From the NCBI GenBank assembly GCA_039619475.1, contig CM077116.1:372001-436000 (forward strand): a stretch of 64,000 bases of DNA. The letters are read 5' to 3'. The translations under genes were made by a program, and so were the position numbers. The notes beneath the pieces were generated by a model. It made no database searches. It was not told the DNA's origin and saw only the letters and a list, made by a program, of their open reading frames with translations. Of this stretch, positions 44,284 to 54,903 are shown in pieces; within the stretch, counting starts at the first letter, position 1; each line of letters starts with the position of its first letter. Source of the DNA: Icerya purchasi (Eukaryota; Arthropoda; Insecta; Hemiptera; Monophlebidae).

Positions 44284-45336
44284 CTAGAAGCAATTATTTC
44301 TGTGATTGCGAAGCATATAGCGCACTAGTTTAGATGTAAAGTTATATAGAGTTCTAATATGTTTAGCATTGCTATGTGATCTATTACTATTGAGAAATCT
44401 TTTGACGTAATTTTTAAATTTTATAGCCGTTAAGATAGTATTTGGAAGGGGTGTTTCTTCAAAATGGGCACGAGTATTAGTTGGAACAGAAAGAGTAGTA
44501 GCATCATTGATTAATTTTGTGAAAGATCCAAGTCGAGACTCTATGTTAAAAGAATGGACTATAGAATCGTTTAGGTTAACGTTATCTGAAATATACTGTT
44601 TGAAGTAATCCCAATTAGCCCTACTATAGTTAAAATAGGATACATTCGATATATACTGTCGATTATCAGTAATAGCAGTATAGATGGGATTGTGGTCTGA
44701 AGATAGACAGTTTAGAGAGATTGGAGAAGTCATGCTTAAGTTTTTTACGACAGCAATGTCTAAGACGCTCGGCCTTAACCGGAGCATCGATGGAAAATAT
44801 GTTGGTTCTCTAGGAGCAAGAATTTGTAGGTTTCCACGTATGGATAATTGATATAACATATTACCAGCTGCATTGTTGGAAAAACCGTTCCAGATTTTGT
44901 TTTTACAATTGAGATCACCGATTAGAAGCACGTGATTATTAGATCTGGTTAGTGAAAGGATATCATTACAGAAATTGTGCATTGATCTAGGCGGTTTGTA
45001 AACAGCATAAATAAACATGCTGCTTCGAGCGTTATAATTTTGTGATGCGCTATTATAGACTTGAACTCCAACAGCTTGTAAACAACCTAACGGTGGTAAG
45101 TAAACGGTATCATGCTTTATTCTTTTATCAATTAGTATAGCGACTCCTCCACTCTTACGAGAAATGTCATTCCTGTAAATATAATAATCAGGAAATACAG
45201 TTTTATAGGTTATATCCAGTCTGGTCTCTGTTAGGGCAGCTACGTGTATTTCGTTCGAAATTAAGAAATTATGAAGTTCGTTATGTTTGTCAGCTATAGA
45301 ACAACAATTCCAGGCAACTATATTTAAGTTATTCAT
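44284..45336 (-). CDS. AP-like endonuclease domain of the Jockey-like element
   Basis: 350 codons. It opens with MNNLNIVAWNCCSIADK (Asn of the endonuclease core), followed by ALTETRL (catalytic Glu), GGVAILIDKRI, FIYAVYKPP, LLIGDLNCKNKIW (Asp-Asn), VLDIAVV and SSDHNPIY (Ser-Asp-His), the full order of an apurinic-like endonuclease that nicks target DNA to prime reverse transcription. The frame ends at 44284 where the RT linker should continue; the next open segment begins at 44261, so a small frameshift separates them. The start is supported by the overlap with the ORF1 stop. The domain itself looks undamaged. Confidence 0.85.
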   Translation of the reverse strand: MNNLNIVAWNCCSIADKHNELHNFLISNEIHVAALTETRLDITYKTVFPDYYIYRNDISRKSGGVAILIDKRIKHDTVYLPPLGCLQAVGVQVYNSASQNYNARSSMFIYAVYKPPRSMHNFCNDILSLTRSNNHVLLIGDLNCKNKIWNGFSNNAAGNMLYQLSIRGNLQILAPREPTYFPSMLRLRPSVLDIAVVKNLSMTSPISLNCLSSDHNPIYTAITDNRQYISNVSYFNYSRANWDYFKQYISDNVNLNDSIVHSFNIESRLGSFTKLINDATTLSVPTNTRAHFEETPLPNTILTAIKFKNYVKRFLNSNRSHSNAKHIRTLYNFTSKLVRYMLRNHRNNCF

Positions 45337-45500
45337 AACAATAGTTCAATACATGTTTCAAAAATAATAATTAGCTTAGACGTAACATCGTTATTTACAT
45401 TAATTTTAAGTTTATTACTGATTATTTGAATAACTTTTAAAATCTTTGTCAAATTGAATTCTTTTAAGAATGAAAGTATAGAGTAGTCGCAGTTAACTAA
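45333..45500 (-). pseudogene. Jockey-like ORF1 C-terminus
   Basis: About 55 codons ending DYSILSFLKEFNLTKI...FETCIELLL-stop, with the TGA overlapping the ORF2 ATG. Helical, hydrophobic periodicity fits the ORF1 end of this clade. Upstream, a short frame MVKQKKVHDALNRSEK (45652 leftward) may be the ORF1 start, implying a large internal deletion. Inference only. Confidence 0.45.
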
Positions 45501-45659
45501 GGGGTTCGACTAACGAACCGGGGGTTATGCAGATTTAGAAGCGGTATTTGACCTCAGTCTAGCCGGTCTGAAATCAAACCGGGTGCTACCGGAGAATATT
45601 TCATCTTTTCAGATCTGTTAAGCGCATCGTGAACCTTCTTTTGTTTCACCATTTCCTTA

Positions 45660-46650
45660 TCTCGGGGGGTTAACGGCGAGCGACCCCTCTACTCACTCCT
45701 GGAATTATAGAAAGGTGTTCGTATAATCTAGCGGCAAAGTTATTTCAGATTCGAACCGGTTTAGGTGCAGAATGAAAACGGAGTGACAAATAAAAGTTGT
45801 AAATAAACGACGAAGAGGGCGAAATAATAAATGAATCGGTGCAATTAAGTTGTACTTTTATGACGAATGGGGAAAAATTAAGAAATTTGGCCGCAAAGAG
45901 AAATGGAATTTTCCCTCATAAGCGCTCGTCGATTCGCTAAATACCGTTCGAAAGGAAATTCCGATAAATTACTTTGGCCAGTAATTTCTTTTCAAGTGCA
46001 TCGGCGACCGAAGAACTTAATTAAAACTTTTCTTTCCCAGCCATAAAACTTTCCCCGAACTCAACACTTCCGATCAATTTTCCGCTGAGATTTATAACAG
46101 CTTCAAAAACCACAACCGTCGACGAAAACCTCCCGCTAATAAACCAGTAAACACGACATCGAGAATAGCTTTCATTAGTAGTTTTACTAAGACTGATTCC
46201 GCAAGTGCTGCTGAACTTTGTACAAATCGCCATGACACACATATATACTTGGTCTGGAATTAATTTAAATAATTTTTCTATCCGTTATTTAATATGTTTG
46301 CCGATTAAAAATGTATTTTTGTTTTACGTACGCGTTTTTCTTTTTTACGAATTTTATGAAATGTGACCATTTTACATGTCTCACTACTTCGACCTAATCT
46401 AAACTGGACTAAATAGAAAGACAAAAAAAAATTGTGTACCGCAGATTAATGTAAAACGCACAAAATTCGGTGAAGAACTGCAAAATAACACAATGATATC
46501 GACTGAAACTCGTATTAAACCGAAAATAATTGGAAATTTGTTGCTCCTTTGTGACTTAACCCCGCATGTCTACATTTTCTCTATCATCTTCAAGTTCGCA
46601 GTCATCTTAGAGCTTCATCGAGAATGTAACAAACTGTTTTTTTTATTGTA
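45660..46650. other. Intergenic, nothing recognised
   Basis: No family motif in either strand. Confidence 0.4.
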
Positions 46651-46651
46651 C

Positions 46652-46809
46652 AGTAAGTAGTTTTTACACCAATATAAAACAATTATATAATTTTTATTAA
46701 ATACCATAATTAATAACTCCCGTGATCATGAAGTTTTGTCTTCGAAACGCGTCGGGTATCTAATAATAATTAAATAATTGTTTTATATTGGTGTAAAAAA
46801 TTACTTACT
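46652..46809. repeat. Foldback with Penelope-type loop
   Basis: Arms 46652-46705 and 46755-46809 are inverted repeats of about 54 bp. The loop reads TGATCATGAAG, TTTTGT, CTTCGAAACGCGTCGG: a short stem closed by GAAACGCGTC, the form seen in Penelope-like tails of many animals. Distinct in sequence from the 12-kb foldback, so probably another PLE family. Confidence 0.6.
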
Positions 46810-46849
46810 TACAATAAACATACACAATGAGTGTAATAAACAGACATAT

Positions 46850-47071
46850 TGGTTTTTTATTAGTGCACCAAACTGCAAGTATTTTTTCAGACTCGATTTT
46901 TAAACACATTTCTTCAATCGATCGCCTGTTTCGTCGTCAATCATTGATGGTACTTTTCCCCACGCTCATTTCGTCGCAGAGTTTTCTCACCAATTTCCCG
47001 TTGTCAAGTCTGTTTATTAACCGCGTCTCAAACGAGGCGATCACACGTTTTTGTTTTCCCGACTCACTCAT
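46850..47071 (-). pseudogene. Pogo/jerky-like transposase HTH fragment
   Basis: Minus-strand frame from the ATG at 47071: MSESGKQKRVIASFETRLIN, RLDNGKLVRKLCDEMSVGKS, TIND, then TGA (46937-46939), then RRNRRSIEEMC. This matches the N-terminal CENP-B/Psq helix-turn-helix of pogo, Tigger and jerky proteins (KRk.ltle.Kl.ii.rle.G.....la.eygVgksTi.dw). The TGA replaces the usual Trp. Similarity fades after about 46860, just before the Penelope-type foldback. No DDE domain is present. It is a short, inactive transposon fragment. Confidence 0.7.
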
Positions 47072-48055
47072 TTTTATTCAACAAATCCGGTACATTCTTT
47101 AAAAATGTTTATTTCTAATCTACAGGGAATTAAAACCTGGTCACGGCGCATCTGTCACTTCAGTTTCGTTCGTATCTTTCATTTAAAATAATCTGCTGAA
47201 CGGGATACGTGTTTTCCATTATAAAACCGAGCCTGCTCGAATCGTTCATTTTTTTATTTTTTTTATTTTCGTTAAATAAAATATGTTATAACTACAATTT
47301 CTTGACATTCATATTTTATTCCCAGTGTTAAAATGATGTGATCGTTATACTAGTAAAGTATTAGAATGAAAAAAAATGTTGTAACCTTTAAAATACACGG
47401 AGACCAGTATAACAATTAAAATTCCTTTCTCTTATTCTTTTTGAAGGTATAGCTTAGTTTAAAGTATACAATTTTTACCGGTGGTCCTTTCCTAAAAATA
47501 CTCCTGCAGCCAACTATCTTTTTAAGGCTTAATATTTAATGCGTTTCATTAAGGAGCGCTATTTATTTTATGACTTAACAGTAACTATCGCTGCTGCCTA
47601 AAACAATTATTATGCAGAAAACTAAAGTATACATAAATCGATTTATTACAAAAAATATTTTTGGTTTTTTTTTCTCTTTGATTTTCTTACAATTAAGCAC
47701 TATCATAGTCTGTCGGAAGCCATTTATTCCATTTCGAAAGGATACAGAATTTATTAAATTCTGTTAAACTATACATTTGCATTATTATTATAATATGACG
47801 CAATTGGAAAGGTTAGTTCGACCTCATCTCAGTGATACCATTCCCACAAAAATCGACACGATGGTAGAAAATAATAGCTATCTTGCTTTTCATTTCAGTA
47901 CTAAATTCGAATTTCTAACGCAGAAGATAAAATCCGGACTATTTTCTAACCTTAGCCAGAGACGACGAAGAAAACTAAGCCTCCTCTTTATCCGAATTGT
48001 GCCTTCCTTTTAACATTTTGCTTAATTTAAAAAGAATCGAAAAAAAAAAACAAAC
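47072..48055. other. Intergenic, nothing recognised
   Basis: A 78-codon frame at 47777-48013 has no recognisable motif. Confidence 0.4.
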
Positions 48056-48492
48056 GATTTTTTTTTTTTTTTTTTTAATTTTAAAATAAGTTCGTGGGTC
48101 TCACAGGGCAAGTATGTCCGTTGTGTGAGTGCCAGACTCTCTTATTATCGTTTATTTAGGTTGTACACGTTACAAATTTATACATATGTACTTATTATAC
48201 ACATCGATATTATATAAACCTTAATTAATATTAGTCCTAGTAAATATATATAACTTATATATAGGTATAAAGAATAAAGAAAAAACCATACACATACATT
48301 CATTCATTCAAAATAGTCATATATACATATATATAATGATAGCGTTCGCAAACAATATCGTCTTTATGAATTCCAAAACAGTACGTTAAACGAAAAAGGA
48401 ATGACACAAAAACAACAACACAGAATACGTATACAATTAGTAGCTGCATAATTGAACTATCTAGGTGAGAGGAATTCGGATGCAGTTTGTTT

Positions 48493-48947
48493 TTATTCTT
48501 TGCACCACTCCTTCAGCCATTTCACTACCTCCTTTTTCCACACACCTATACTGTTTTCGTTTATAATGTGATTGAGAATATTACTCATTAATTTAATTAG
48601 AACCGAATCATCTATGTTATCAATTCGTAGATTTGCCCCTCTAGGGTATATGTAATATATATTATTTTGATTTCTTGTTATTCAAGTAGTTTTTAGCCTA
48701 GTTGGTAACATTATATTATTGATATTATATTCGAGTAACCTGTAATAGTAGTAGTACATCTTTGGTGACATTTCATCATTTTCCCTCTACTATGTTGATC
48801 CGGAGTCATTTCGCCTCCAGTAGGGTAGTATAATTTTAAGACACCTTTTTTGATTTTTACCTATTTTATTGATTTCCGTTTTCTTAGCCTCCCCCCATAT
48901 TTGGATTCCATATAGAATTCTAGCCATAATTATTGCGTTGTAGTATA
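48493..48947 (-). pseudogene. CR1-like RT, C-terminal segment
   Basis: It continues the host RT after the DD41D insertion: YYNAIIMARILYGIQIWGEA, a KNQKRCLKIIL block, then LRIDNIDDSVLIKLMSNILN and a Trp/Lys-rich end (GVWKKEVVKWLKEWCKE) before TAA at 48493-48495. The YGI.iWG motif and the tail match CR1-like ends elsewhere in the window (10.1-10.9 kb). Some middle codons are shifted. Confidence 0.75.
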
Positions 48948-48949
48948 TA

Positions 48950-50286
48950 TAGGGTGGGCCAAAAGAACATCCCGAATTTCAAACGCTCATCAAAATCATA
49001 CACTGTAAGTTAGCGTAGCGATTGTAACGCCATCTGGCGCTAAATAATATGCCGCTTAATATAAATATAGTTGGTTAGTAGTCATGATGTCGTGGACGCG
49101 TAAACAACGCTCTTTCGTTGTCGAGTACTTTGTGAAAAACGGTGAAAGTGTAATCACGGTACAACGCGCGTTTAAAAAACAATTTGATTTAAAACGTCAT
49201 GACAATCCCCCCGACCGTAAAAGTATCCTCAAATGGGTAAAAAACTTCCGAGAATACGGTCGTGTGGTGGCGGTCAACCATCAAGGTCGCCGTCGATCGT
49301 CTAGAACCCCGACAAACATCGAAAAAGTGCGCGTAGCATTGTCGCGAAGTCCGCGCAGATCCGTTCGTCGCCAGGCTTCCGCCTTGAAAATTCCCCGTAC
49401 TTCACTCAGAAGAATAATTCGAAACGACCTCAATATGCACCCATACAAGATACAACTAACCCAAGAATTGATACCAACAGATAAGCCAAGAAGGTTAGAA
49501 TTTTGTAATAAATTTTTGGATATGCTGGAGGAAGAAGACGTCTATTTGGATTATGTTTTTTTTAGCGACGAGGCGCATTTCGATTTAAATGGTAACGTTA
49601 ATAAACAAAACATGCGGTATTATGCTACTGAGAACCCTCGAATCGTTCACCCGGTACCCTTGCACTCCCCTCGTATCACGGTATGGTGCGCAGTCAGTGC
49701 GAAAGCGATAATCGGTCCCTACTTCTTCGAGGAGGAGGACGGAGCGAATGTTACTGTGAACGGCGACCGCTACATCCAAATGTTAAACGAGTTTTTTCTA
49801 CCGGAGCTCAGACGGAAGAGGACTGCATTATCTAAAACGTGATTTCAACAAGACGGGGCCACACCACATATTCGTAACGATGTTTTGCGGTTATTAAGAG
49901 AGAAGTTTCAGGACCGCTTGATTTCGCGAAATTGTGAGCTGTTTTGGCCGCCGCGCAGTCCGGATTTAACACCGACAGATTTTTACCTATGGGGCTATTT
50001 GAAAAGCAAGGTGTACGAGGGTAAACCAGCAACAACCGACGAGATGAAATTGGCCATTCAGAAGGAAATTGCGGCGATTAAAAAACCAACTCTTAAAAAA
50101 GTAATGCATAATTTCAATGTAAAAATCAAAATGGTGACTATTCATACGGAGTATTGTTCAAAACTAATAGTGTACAATAAATGGCGTTCTTTTTGAAGTA
50201 TTTCAACGTTTGTTTTATTTCCGTAAGTATATTAGTTTTTATTTGACGAGCATTTAAAATTCGGGATTTTCTTTTGGCCCACCCTG
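48950..50286 (+). mobile_element. DD41D (rosa-like) DNA transposon, 1337 bp
   Basis: Terminal inverted repeats of about 29 bp start (T/C)AGGGTGGGCCAAAAGAA at both ends (from 48950 and from 50286 inward), with TA at 48948-48949 and 50287-50288. The transposase inside has one nonsense codon. It lies in the opposite orientation to its CR1-like host. Confidence 0.9.
49084..50196 (+). pseudogene. DD41D transposase with one nonsense codon
   Basis: 370 codons interrupted only by TGA at 49840-49842. The N-terminal HTH region (RKQRSFVVEYFVKNGESV..., then a second basic block RSPRRSVRRQASALKIPRTS) binds the terminal repeats. Catalytic residues: D in FFSDEAHFDLNG, D in FQQDGATPH, D in LTPTDFYLWG. There are 41 residues between the last two, counted directly, which defines the DD41D group known from rosa-type elements. 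The TGA sits where the family has Trp before FQQDG, so it is a one-base TGG-to-TGA change. Otherwise the protein looks complete, so the copy was active in the recent past. The first Met near 49084 and the length agree with related transposases. Confidence 0.88.
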
Positions 50287-51063
50287 TAGGTTGTGTTTTA
50301 TATAGAAGTACCTGCTTTAATTTGTATAGAGCTGGAATTGTCTGTCTTATTTTCGAATTTAAGACTTGAACGTGTTTTTTCCAGCTCAAGGATTTATCGA
50401 TATATATTCCTAAATATTTAAAGTCTTTTACGTTTTCAAGAGGTGGACATAAACATGTAGGTGAAATATTTGTTTCATGGAGTTCGTGTAAGCATTCGTT
50501 ATTATGAAGTATAATTCGCGGATCGCGACCCTTGTGTTTACTACTGTTTCGGATATGAATCAATTTAGATTTATTTATATTTACTCATAACCTCCTATCA
50601 TGTGCCCACTTACTAAAATTATCTATATCCTGTTGCAGTAATTTTTCCGCTACTTCTATCTTTTTATTTTCAATTAACAGCGCAACGTCATCAGCAAAAA
50701 CATATACCTTCGCATTTTTAATGTGCCTGTATAATGAGTTGGTGTATATTAGAAATAGGATAGGAACAAATATAGTTCCCTGACCTACCCCAAATCGAAT
50801 ATTTTTTTCATTACTATTACTCCCTGCGATTTTTACTACACTTTTCCAGTTTTTTATATAATTTTTAAACCACATTAGTTGTTTTTTTAGAATACCCAGA
50901 TTTTCTAAGTCATTAATCAGTAAATCGTGATCAACTAAGTCAAACGCTTTTGTTAGATCAATAAAGGTAATTATAAATTGGTTCCCCATTGCCAGTCCCG
51001 TATTTATCTTATTTATCATCGTTCTTAAAAGTGTTATAGTGGACTTTTTTTCTCTAAATCCGT
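50287..51063 (-). pseudogene. CR1-like RT, core segment
   Basis: The host RT resumes left of the I-clade insertion: HGFREKKST, then FIDLTKAFDLVDH (catalytic Asp), FGVGQGTIFVPILFLIYTNS (a degenerate PQGs...P motif), VYVFADDVALL (catalytic Asp pair), then WAHDRR. A TGA at 50585-50587 interrupts the frame, which continues VNINKSKLIHI, FKYLGIYIDKSLSW and IPALYKLKQVLLYKTQPT up to the DD41D insertion at 50286. Together with the other parts it forms a complete but inactivated CR1-like RT. Confidence 0.82.
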
Positions 51064-51158
51064 GTTGATTTTCATTTTTTTTTTTTTTTTTTTTTTTTTC
51101 CCTACCCTGGGCGCGCCAGCGGCCTTGACCCAACAACATGAAAAATTAACAGTTATAA

Positions 51159-54100
51159 CTAAATAACCAGGCGGTCAGAAATGGAGAGGACAAAGGACAG
51201 TAGCAATGGGATAACTGAAGGCAATGGGAAGGAAAGAATATAGGTAGCGTTAAAGGGAGTAGGAAGACCCAAAACTAGAAGTTGGGTGTAAAGAATAGAG
51301 CGTTCGTTAGAGAGTGCTGAACATTCGAATAGGATGTGATTTGAATCACAAATACAAGAAGGCTCAGAAGCGTGAAGAGAGCAGAAAGGAGAAGGGGACA
51401 AAGCGAATCGAAAGCGAGAAGAGGGGAGAAGAGAATGATTGATTCTAAGCCTAATTAAGGAAACAACAGTGGAACGACGACAGATAGGAATAGATTGAAA
51501 CCAAGGCAGGAAACTAGGAACCGGTTGAATAAGACGGTACTGAGAAAAGCGATTTGAGAATATAGATGGATACATGTCAGACCAAAGTCTGGAATGGTTA
51601 GAGCGTGATAGAGAAAGAATGTCTGAGGAAGGGAAAGAGTCGAGGAAAGGACCAGTGCGGGCGGCTGAGCGAGCTAAAGAGTCAGCTGAGTCATTTCCCT
51701 CAATATTGGAATGACTAGGGACCCATAGAAAGTCTATGGAAATGGAGCGGAACGAGAACAAAGAGGAGACAAGAGAACGGATAGAGAGGATGATACCGTC
51801 AGAAGTATAAGAAGGAGGAGAGGAGATGGCTTGAAGAACGCCTTTGGAATCAGAGACAATCAGGAATTTGTGAACCCCACTCGTAGAGGATATGAAATGA
51901 ATTGCACGAAGAATTGAGATCGACTCGGCCGAGAAGATAGAGCAGAAGGAAGGAAGTCTGAAGGACTCAGAGTGTAGGAACGTAGGAGACGTATACGCAC
52001 CACCCACGCCCCCATCACTCTTGGAGCCATCCGAGAAGATTAAGGCATGGGAAGGAAAAGAAGAGTTCAGCAGCTGAAAGAATTCGAAGTTGACTACATT
52101 GTGAGAGGAAGAATTAGCTCGGACTGGAAGAGAGGAGAAATTGATGGGGTGCCATATGCCATTAAAGTCGAAAGAAAAGTAAGGAAGACTGTTATAAGAG
52201 GAAACGTAGGGAGAAAAATTGGAAACACGAGCAGCTATATGCGATAAAATCGGAATTCTATGAGGCGCCAAGCGCCAGTGATTTTTGATATAAAGATAGG
52301 AAGGGATAATATTGGATGACAAAATGGGGAGGCGTTTTATTAAAAATCGATAACCGAGGAGTGAACGACGAATGGAAAGAGGTTGAGTGGAAGATTCGGA
52401 TAGAATCGCAGGAATAGGAGAAGATCTTAAAGCACCAATGCATAGGCGAAGACAGGAATTCTGAATTGCGTCAAGTTTCGAAAGGAGAGACTTGGAGGCA
52501 CTGCCATAAATGAAGGAACAATAGTCGAGTTTGGACCGAATAATCGATTTATATAGAATTAATAGAATGCACGGGTCTCCACCCCATCTGAGCGGTGATA
52601 AAGATTTGAGGAGATTAAGTCTTTTGATCGAGGAATTATAGATATAATTAATATGTTCATGAAATGTAAGGCGACTATTTAAGAAAATACCTAGATAACA
52701 TATGGAATTAACAGTGGGAATAGGTGTACCAGATACGTTGATGTTTATAAAAGCACGATTAAAGGGGCGGAGAGCAAAAATTATACAGGAAGACTTGGAA
52801 GGGGAAAGAGAGAGGTGGAGTGTAGATAGAGCATTGCTAAGATGGGACAATGAATGGTTTAACTCGTTGGTGGCAGAGTACAGATCATCTGAGGTGGAAT
52901 AAACTAAAATGTCATCAGCAAAAAGGAGAGAGAAAGAGGGAATAGGAAGCAAAGCAATATCGAAAGAGTAAATATTAAAAAGAGTGGGGCTAAGGCAGGA
53001 TCCCTGGGGAAGCCCACGATAGACGCATCTAGAGGTGGAAAGAGAAGGAGAAGATAGATAAAGAGTTCTATGTTGAAAGAGGTTGAGTATAAGAGAGATA
53101 AAAACCGGAGGGAGATTAAGAGAGAGAAGTTTGGAGCCCAGAGAAGGAAGATGCACATTGTCGAATGCAGAGCAGACATCGACAAAAGAAGCGACAGTAA
53201 ATTTCTTAGAAAGGAATGATTTATAGATATCTGCAAGGAAGGTACTGATGCAATCTACCGGGCCAAGCCCGGGGCGAAAACCGAACATATTAGAAGAAAC
53301 TAGATTATTATGCTCAAGCCACCAAACAAGACGATTGTTTATTAAACCTTCAAAGAGTTTGCGCAGACATGAGGCTAGGGAGATAGGACGGAAGGAACAC
53401 TGATTTTTTTTCGGAATTGGAATGACGATGAAGTCATTCCAAGACTCAGGAGTAAATCCAGAGAGTAGGAAAGAGTTGAAGATATTCAGAAGGGAGAGCA
53501 GCGAGGAAGGAGAGAGTTTTTTAAGAATAGGGAAAGAAAGACCGTCCAAGCCAGGAGCAGAAGGAGAGGTTTTGTTAAGAACGGACAAGAGTTCCTCGTA
53601 GCGGAAAGGGGACGATAGGAAATGAGGTTCTGAGGAATTTGGGAGCGAAGGAATGATCGATTCCTCGAAAGTGGGGACATACGGAGGAGCAATAGAGTCC
53701 AAGAAAGAGTGAAGTTCAGGCAAAGAAGGATGAGAGAAGTGGGGACGCTCAGAAAGAGGAGATCTGAACGCTTTTGCCATTTTCCATATCTTAGAGAGAG
53801 GCGTATCTCTAGAGAAAGATGAACAAAATGATTTCCAAGAGTTCCTCTTGGCAGATTTTGAAACGTACCGAGCCTTTGCGTTGGCTTCTTTGTGAGCTAA
53901 AAAGTTGGATATTGAGGAACAAGAACGAAAGGCTTTGAAGGTAGCGGTGCTTCTTTGGAAGGCAACTTTACACTCTTCATTCCACCAAAGAGAGGAGGCA
54001 CAAGAGGAAGAACGACCGCGCGAAAAGGAAGAAGGAGGGGAGGAAGCGGAAAGAGCAGAATATAGAGATTGAATGAAGAAGTTGTACTGGGATGACGGGT

Positions 54101-54902
54101 CGGGAAAATCCAGAATAAGGGGGAGTGAGGAATCCACCAAAGATCGGAATTTAGTCCAATCTGTTTTGGAGAGAAGCCAGTGAGGAGCGTGCAAGGGCCT
54201 GAAAGGTTTAGAAGGAAGAGGGTTGTTGAGAGCTAGGAGAATGGGGAGATGATCACTACCAAAAGTGCCGTCGAGAGTTCTCCAGGAGCTTACAAGACCA
54301 AGATTCGGAGATGAAAATGAAAGGTCGATTGCACTAGAAGAAGATGGATGTTTGAAGAAAGTAGGAGAACGATCGTTGTGGAGAAAAAGATTATGGTTTA
54401 GGATGAGATTTTCCAGAGTCACACCGTTAGGATTGCGCCCTGTGCAGCCCCACATAGGAGAGTGCGCATTCCAGTCTCCACCAATAATAAATGGATCAGA
54501 TAGGGATGAAAGGAATGAAGACAAAGGAAGACTAGAGACGCTGGAGTTGGGAGGGATGTACACGCAAGCAATATGTAAAGGATTCGGGAGAAGATTTTCA
54601 AGTGAAATGTGGATCATGTTAGGGTGGTTGGGAAGGGGCGGAGGAAGAAATGGGATATTGTGGGTGTGATAGGATAGATCGTGTCTAATTAAAATCGCAA
54701 CGCCACCATACCCATCCATACGGTCAGATCAAACTAGAGAATAACCTTTGAAATCAAGAGATGAGGAGGATTTAAGCCAAGTTTCAGATAACAGCGCTAC
54801 ATGGATATTGTAGAAGTCTAATAGACATTCTACACTTAGTTCATTAGCTCGTAAGCTGCGGCAATTCCATTGAAGGATGTTTAAGGCGTAAGACCGCGAC
54901 AT
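51159..54902 (-). pseudogene. I-clade ORF2 polyprotein with one nonsense codon
   Basis: About 1247 codons from the ATG at 54902 (MSRSYALNILQWNCRSLRAN), broken only by TGA at 54729-54731; numbering below is from the later Met at 54719. AP-like endonuclease: NILQWNCRS and LLSETWL before the stop, GDWNAH at 81-86, GSDHLPI at 154-160. RT: SAPGLDGLSFPIL (387-399), FRPISLAS (443-450), MFGFRPG (478-484), ASFVDVCSAFD (510-520), GLPQGSCLSPTLF (569-581), catalytic FADD (600-603), ICYLGIFLN. RNase H: FSDGSK (Asp897), SAES (Glu932), SDSKG (Asp957), GNDSAD (Asp1010). The C-terminus has C.CDSNH.LFEC. RNase H after RT defines the I group. The TGA probably replaced an Arg CGA just before SDR.DGYGG. Confidence 0.92.
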
Positions 54903-54903
54903 T

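Larger units (their letters stand above)
39790..45510 (-). mobile_element. Jockey-like retrotransposon, interrupted by a PLE
   Basis: Minus-strand element with a piece of ORF1 (near 45333-45500), an endonuclease (45336-44284), an RT (44261 to about 42620) and a 3' untranslated region. The PLE at 40070-42619 separates the last RT codons from the 3' region, which resumes at 40069 and probably ends near 39790 at AATAAA. The ORF1 stop and ORF2 start overlap as ATGA at 45336-45333. Several frame lesions indicate moderate age. Confidence 0.8.

Noticed and set aside
54265..54669. Plus-strand 134-codon frame
   Set aside because: Antisense to the I-clade ORF2 endonuclease; no motif of its own.
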